A stretch of 8,297 nt of DNA. It comes from Thermoflexales bacterium (GTDB lineage Bacteria; Chloroflexota; Anaerolineae; Fen-1058). The DNA is taken from assembly GCA_017882055.1 (NCBI GenBank), contig JADGQE010000169.1:1-8297 (forward strand). Reading direction: 5' to 3'. The translations under genes were made by a program, and so were the position numbers. Under the pieces are notes generated by a model. The model did not search any database. It worked only from the letters and a program-made list of their open reading frames with translations, and had not been told where the DNA came from. Within the stretch, counting starts at the first letter, position 1; every line of letters begins with the position of its first letter. Positions 6,522 through 8,297 of this stretch are shown in pieces.

Positions 6522-7361
6522 TTATAGTTCTTCGCCGCGGGTCTCTTCTTCCAGGCCTGCTACGCCGGCGTCTTCAAATTCCAGACCGGCGCGCAGCTTG
6601 GCGAGAGTGGCTTCGCCCAGATACTTGTCATCCGCCTCGACGGTTTCTTCGGTGACTTCAGCGGGCGCGACTTCTTTGCGCATGGCCGCGCCTTCGAGCG
6701 CGGCATCCGCCATGCGGGCGACGATGAGCTTGATCGCGCGAATGGCGTCGTCGTTGGCCGGGATGACCAGATCGATCGGATCGGGATCGCAGTTGGTATC
6801 GACCATCGCAATCACCGGAATATTGAGCGTATTCGCTTCTTTGATGGCAGTGATCTCGCGATGGGTATCGATGATGAACAGCACGTCGGGCAGCTTGCGC
6901 ATGTCCTTGATGCCGCCCAGCCGCAGATTCAGCTTGGTGATCAGCCGCTCCAGATCGAGCGCTTCTTTCTTGGGCAGGACATCGAACTCGCCACGATCGC
7001 GGCGGCCTTCAAGCGCGTGCAGCGTATCAATGCGCTGCCGGATGGTTCGCCAGTTCGTGAGCGTGCCGCCCAGCCAGCGATAGGTGACGTTCGGCACGTT
7101 GGCACGCGCGGCTTCTTTGGCGATGGTTTCCTGGGCCTGGCGCTTGGTGCCGACAAACAGCACCGTGCCACCGTTGGCGGCGGTGTCACGGATGAGATTG
7201 TAAGCAGCCTCCAGCGCGGCAATCGTTTGTTGCAGATCGATGATGTGGATCCCGTTTCGCTCGGTGAAGATGAAGGGCTTCATCTTCGGATTCCAGCGGC
7301 GGGTACGGTGACCGAAGTGCACGCCCGTTTCGAGCAGTGCCTTCATTGAGACAACAGCCAT
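6522..7361 (-). CDS. rpsB: 30S ribosomal protein S2
   Basis: S2 is a late-assembling protein of the small ribosomal subunit, at the head-body junction, needed for S1 binding in many bacteria. The 279 residues begin MAVVSMKALLETGVHFGH. Conserved blocks follow: RRWNPKMKPFIF (21-32), NGIHIIDLQQT, VLFVGTKRQAQE, YRWLGGTLTNW, LPDVLFIIDTHRE and the C-terminal IPVIAMVDTNCDPDPIDL and IPANDDAIRAI. The last 50 or so residues form an acidic, low-complexity tail (VEADDKYLGE, LEEETRGEEL) longer than in E. coli. The start is ATG 7361, supported by AAGGAG at 7376-7371 with 9 nt spacing; the frame stays open for 70 more codons upstream but these lie in the leader. It is followed by tsf after 9-15 nt, the near-universal rpsB-tsf pair. 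Confidence 0.98.
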   Translation of the reverse strand: MAVVSMKALLETGVHFGHRTRRWNPKMKPFIFTERNGIHIIDLQQTIAALEAAYNLIRDTAANGGTVLFVGTKRQAQETIAKEAARANVPNVTYRWLGGTLTNWRTIRQRIDTLHALEGRRDRGEFDVLPKKEALDLERLITKLNLRLGGIKDMRKLPDVLFIIDTHREITAIKEANTLNIPVIAMVDTNCDPDPIDLVIPANDDAIRAIKLIVARMADAALEGAAMRKEVAPAEVTEETVEADDKYLGEATLAKLRAGLEFEDAGVAGLEEETRGEEL

Positions 7362-7494
7362 GATGGTATTCTCCTTAATTGAATGTTTTTGTCGTCCGCC
7401 TCTTTCAACTCGCGCGAGAGCCGGAGGGCTGTAGAACTCCGGCACACCTCGGCGATCGAGAGGCGTGTGAGATAGAGTCAGTGACCAGACTCGA
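7362..7494 (-). promoter_or_regulatory. Structured 5' leader of rpsB
   Basis: The predicted transcript has about 133 nt before the ATG. It holds a perfect 7-bp hairpin GCCGGAG/CTCCGGC (7443-7437 with 7426-7420, 10-nt loop). Next to it on the 5' side, CACAC-CTC can pair with GAG-GTGTG across a 2-nt bulge. In E. coli S2 represses its own rpsB-tsf mRNA through the leader; a similar role here is inference. Neither stem covers the ribosome site at 7376-7371. Confidence 0.4.
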
Positions 7495-7500
7495 GGCGCG

Positions 7501-7529
7501 AGTATACCATAGGCAGACGATGTTGGCAA
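7501..7529 (-). promoter_or_regulatory. Promoter of rpsB-tsf
   Basis: On the minus strand TTGCCA (7529-7524, five of six consensus bases) is followed after 17 nt by TATACT (7506-7501), with an extended -10 TGG directly before it. Transcription should start near 7494. This is the only good promoter between the divergent tRNA promoters and rpsB. Confidence 0.72.
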
Positions 7530-7662
7530 ACGAACTTCTTGAACCGCGTGCACGTTGGAGTCGCCAGGCATTCAGCTGCCGGGCCTCCATACTCGGCTTA
7601 ACGGCAGTGTATTCCATGCGAATCTTTTGAACACGCCTTTTCCAGCGGCACGCAAATTCGTT
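7530..7662. other. Spacer between divergent promoters, nothing recognised
   Basis: This stretch is part of the 453-nt region without a protein gene between the rpsB start and the first tRNA. The flanks of that region hold the rpsB leader and promoter on one side and the tRNA promoters on the other. In this middle part I see no credible coding frame, ribosome binding site, RNA gene or repeat. An AT-richer patch just before 7663 could be a weak UP element. Confidence 0.4.
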
Positions 7663-7691
7663 TTGACAATCCATCTGATCACAGGTATACT
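7663..7691 (+). promoter_or_regulatory. Promoter P1 of the tRNA-tuf unit
   Basis: A perfect TTGACA (7663-7668), an ideal 17-nt spacer and TATACT (7686-7691) form a near-consensus sigma-70-type promoter. Transcription should start near 7698, about 117 nt before the first tRNA. Confidence 0.75.
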
Positions 7692-7727
7692 TTGCCGCCG
7701 CCCCTGATCAATCGATCGAAACAAGCC

Positions 7728-7755
7728 TTGACCCGCTTGTTCCTTATGGTATAAT
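7728..7755 (+). promoter_or_regulatory. Promoter P2 of the tRNA-tuf unit
   Basis: TTGACC (7728-7733), a 16-nt spacer and perfect TATAAT (7750-7755) with TGG before it (extended -10). It lies 64 nt downstream of P1, which would make tandem promoters as is common for stable RNA and tuf operons. The start would be near 7762, just before the first leader hairpin. Confidence 0.72.
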
Positions 7756-7762
7756 GTCGGCT

Positions 7763-7803
7763 GCGGGCTAGAAGGTGTAGCCCGCGAAGCGTGTTTATCA
7801 CGC
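7763..7803 (+). other. Tandem hairpins in the tRNA leader
   Basis: GCGGGCTA (7763-7770) pairs perfectly with TAGCCCGC (7778-7785) over a 7-nt loop. GCGTG (7789-7793) pairs with CACGC (7799-7803) over a 5-nt loop. Neither is followed by a proper T-run; the TTTT at 7811-7814 comes 8 nt later, directly before the tRNA. They probably act in folding or processing of the tRNA precursor, or as an early pause or attenuation site. Confidence 0.5.
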
Positions 7804-7814
7804 GGCAGTGTTTT

Positions 7815-7886
7815 GCCGACGTAGCTCAGCGGCAGAGCGTCCGCCTTGTAAGCGGAGGGTCGCGAGTTCAATTCTCGCCGTCGGCT
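7815..7886 (+). tRNA. tRNA-Thr (anticodon UGU)
   Basis: A full cloverleaf: acceptor GCCGACG/CGTCGGC (7 bp), D stem GCTC/GAGC, anticodon stem TCCGC/GCGGA with loop CTTGTAA (anticodon TGT at 7847-7849), variable loop GGGTC, T stem GCGAG/CTCGC with loop TTCAATT, and discriminator T. It reads ACA and probably other ACN codons. CCA is not encoded, so it must be added by a nucleotidyltransferase. It is the first RNA of the Thr-Tyr-Thr-tuf unit and corresponds in position and anticodon to E. coli thrU. Confidence 0.97.
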
Positions 7887-7915
7887 CTAAGTTGAGCGCG
7901 GACGCCATTCAAGAC

Positions 7916-7999
7916 GGACAGGTATCCAAGTGGCCAAAGGACGCTGACTGTAAATCAGCTCGGCGATGCCGTTCGGGGGTTCGATTCCCTCCCTGTCCA
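7916..7999 (+). tRNA. tRNA-Tyr (anticodon GUA)
   Basis: A class II tRNA with a long variable arm: acceptor GGACAGG/CCTGTCC, D stem TCC/GGA, anticodon stem GCTGA/TCAGC with loop CTGTAAA (anticodon GTA at 7950-7952), variable arm stem CGGC/GCCG (7961-7964 with 7968-7971), T stem GGGGG/CCCTC (one G·U) with loop TTCGATT, and discriminator A. CCA is not encoded. It lies 29 nt after tRNA-Thr and corresponds to E. coli tyrU. Confidence 0.97.
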
Positions 8000-8058
8000 C
8001 AGAAGTTGATGACCGTGGCAGCAGCAGCCGTTGTCGTCTTTGCCGAGGTAAGTGGCAC

Positions 8059-8130
8059 GCCCACATAGCTCAGTGGTAGAGCATCCCCTTGGTAAGGGGA
8101 AGGTCATGGGTTCAAATCCCATTGTGGGCT
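8059..8130 (+). tRNA. tRNA-Thr (anticodon GGU)
   Basis: Cloverleaf: acceptor GCCCACA/TGTGGGC, D stem GCTC/GAGC, anticodon stem TCCCC/GGGGA with loop TTGGTAA (anticodon GGT at 8091-8093), variable loop AGGTC, T stem ATGGG/CCCAT with loop TTCAAAT, discriminator T, no encoded CCA. It reads ACC and ACU. It lies 59 nt after tRNA-Tyr, in a gap where E. coli carries a tRNA-Gly, and 69 nt before tuf, matching E. coli thrT. Confidence 0.97.
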
Positions 8131-8160
8131 TACCTATCGAAATTTAAAGCTGACAGCACG

Positions 8161-8189
8161 CTTCAATTGAAAGCGGTAAATTGAAGGAG
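8161..8189 (+). promoter_or_regulatory. Hairpin overlapping the tuf ribosome binding site
   Basis: CTTCAATT (8161-8168) pairs perfectly with AATTGAAG (8179-8186) over a 10-nt loop. The right arm contains the first three bases of the AAGGAG ribosome site (8184-8189), which is 10 nt before the ATG. The 8-bp stem is AT-rich, so it would only partly block initiation and could open with temperature or ribosome approach. Confidence 0.5.
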
Positions 8190-8199
8190 ATCGAAAACC

Positions 8200-8297
8200 A
8201 TGTCGAAGCAGCATTTTGATCGCACCAAGCCGCATGTCAACGTCGGCACGATGGGCCACATCGACCACGGCAAGACGACGCTGACGGCGGCCATCAC
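8200..8297 (+). CDS. tuf: Elongation factor Tu, N-terminal part (cut by right edge)
   Basis: EF-Tu is the GTPase that brings aminoacyl-tRNA to the ribosome. The visible 32 codons read MSKQHFDRTKPHVNVGTMGH and continue through the G1 (P-loop) motif GHIDHGKTT into LTAAIT; family members usually read GTIGHVDHGKTTLTAAIT, so only conservative changes are seen. The start is ATG 8200, with AAGGAG 10 nt upstream. No terminator or other promoter is visible between tRNA-Thr(GGU) and tuf, so it is probably transcribed with the tRNAs from P1 and P2, as in the E. coli tufB operon. Its exchange factor, EF-Ts, is encoded divergently 1.7 kb away. Whether a second tuf copy exists elsewhere cannot be seen. Confidence 0.97.
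   Translation, partial: MSKQHFDRTKPHVNVGTMGHIDHGKTTLTAAI

Noticed and set aside
6379..7083. Long serine/arginine-rich plus-strand frame opposite tsf and rpsB
   Set aside because: Composition is typical of an antisense frame in GC-rich genes, and it crosses two real genes.
7405..7674. Minus-strand frame across the rpsB promoter and leader
   Set aside because: It covers a clear promoter and leader and has no family resemblance.
7572..7871. Minus-strand frame of 99 codons over the tRNA promoters
   Set aside because: It runs through tRNA-Thr and both promoters, so it cannot be a real gene.
8000..8058. Possible tRNA-Gly or remnant in the tRNA-Tyr to tRNA-Thr gap
   Set aside because: At 59 nt it is too short for a tRNA, and no acceptor, anticodon or T-arm pattern is seen.
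1..8297. CRISPR arrays, insertion sequences, phage or defence genes
   Set aside because: No regularly spaced repeats, transposase, integrase or terminal inverted repeats were seen; all complete genes are core housekeeping genes.

Overview
This is a housekeeping segment of a bacterial chromosome, moderately GC-rich. Eight genes lie on the minus strand and, diverging from them at the right end, a tRNA cluster and the start of tuf lie on the plus strand. Every complete coding gene belongs to a recognisable core family. The lineage cannot be proved from the sequence alone. The short (about 200-residue) EF-Ts, the class II (GlpX) fructose-bisphosphatase and the rpsB-tsf-pyrH-frr-uppS-cdsA order fit several deep-branching phyla; Chloroflexota is my best guess, with modest confidence.

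Minus strand, in order of transcription (right to left): a promoter near 7501-7529 and a leader of about 130 nt precede rpsB (ribosomal protein S2), then tsf (EF-Ts). A long hairpin separates tsf from pyrH (UMP kinase). A second promoter near 5052-5082 starts what looks like one unit: frr (ribosome recycling factor), uppS (undecaprenyl diphosphate synthase), cdsA (phosphatidate cytidylyltransferase), glpX (fructose-1,6-bisphosphatase) and rho (termination factor). A weak terminator-like hairpin follows rho. A strong extended -10 promoter then leads into an unidentified gene cut by the left edge (1-212), whose visible N-terminus is proline-rich and probably disordered.

Plus strand: tandem promoters (TTGACA-17-TATACT and TTGACC-16-TATAAT) drive tRNA-Thr(UGU), tRNA-Tyr(GUA), tRNA-Thr(GGU) and tuf (EF-Tu, cut by the right edge). 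This is the E. coli thrU-tyrU-glyT-thrT-tufB arrangement without the tRNA-Gly.

The genes join translation (S2, EF-Ts, RRF, EF-Tu, tRNAs), pyrimidine nucleotide supply (UMP kinase; CTP is a CdsA substrate), envelope lipid precursors (UppS, CdsA), gluconeogenesis (GlpX) and transcription termination (Rho). I see no mobile element, CRISPR array, defence system or clearly new system. The items worth a second look are regulatory: RNA hairpins before rho, pyrH and tuf, a possible alternative fold of the tRNA leader, and a shared extended -10 motif at three promoters.
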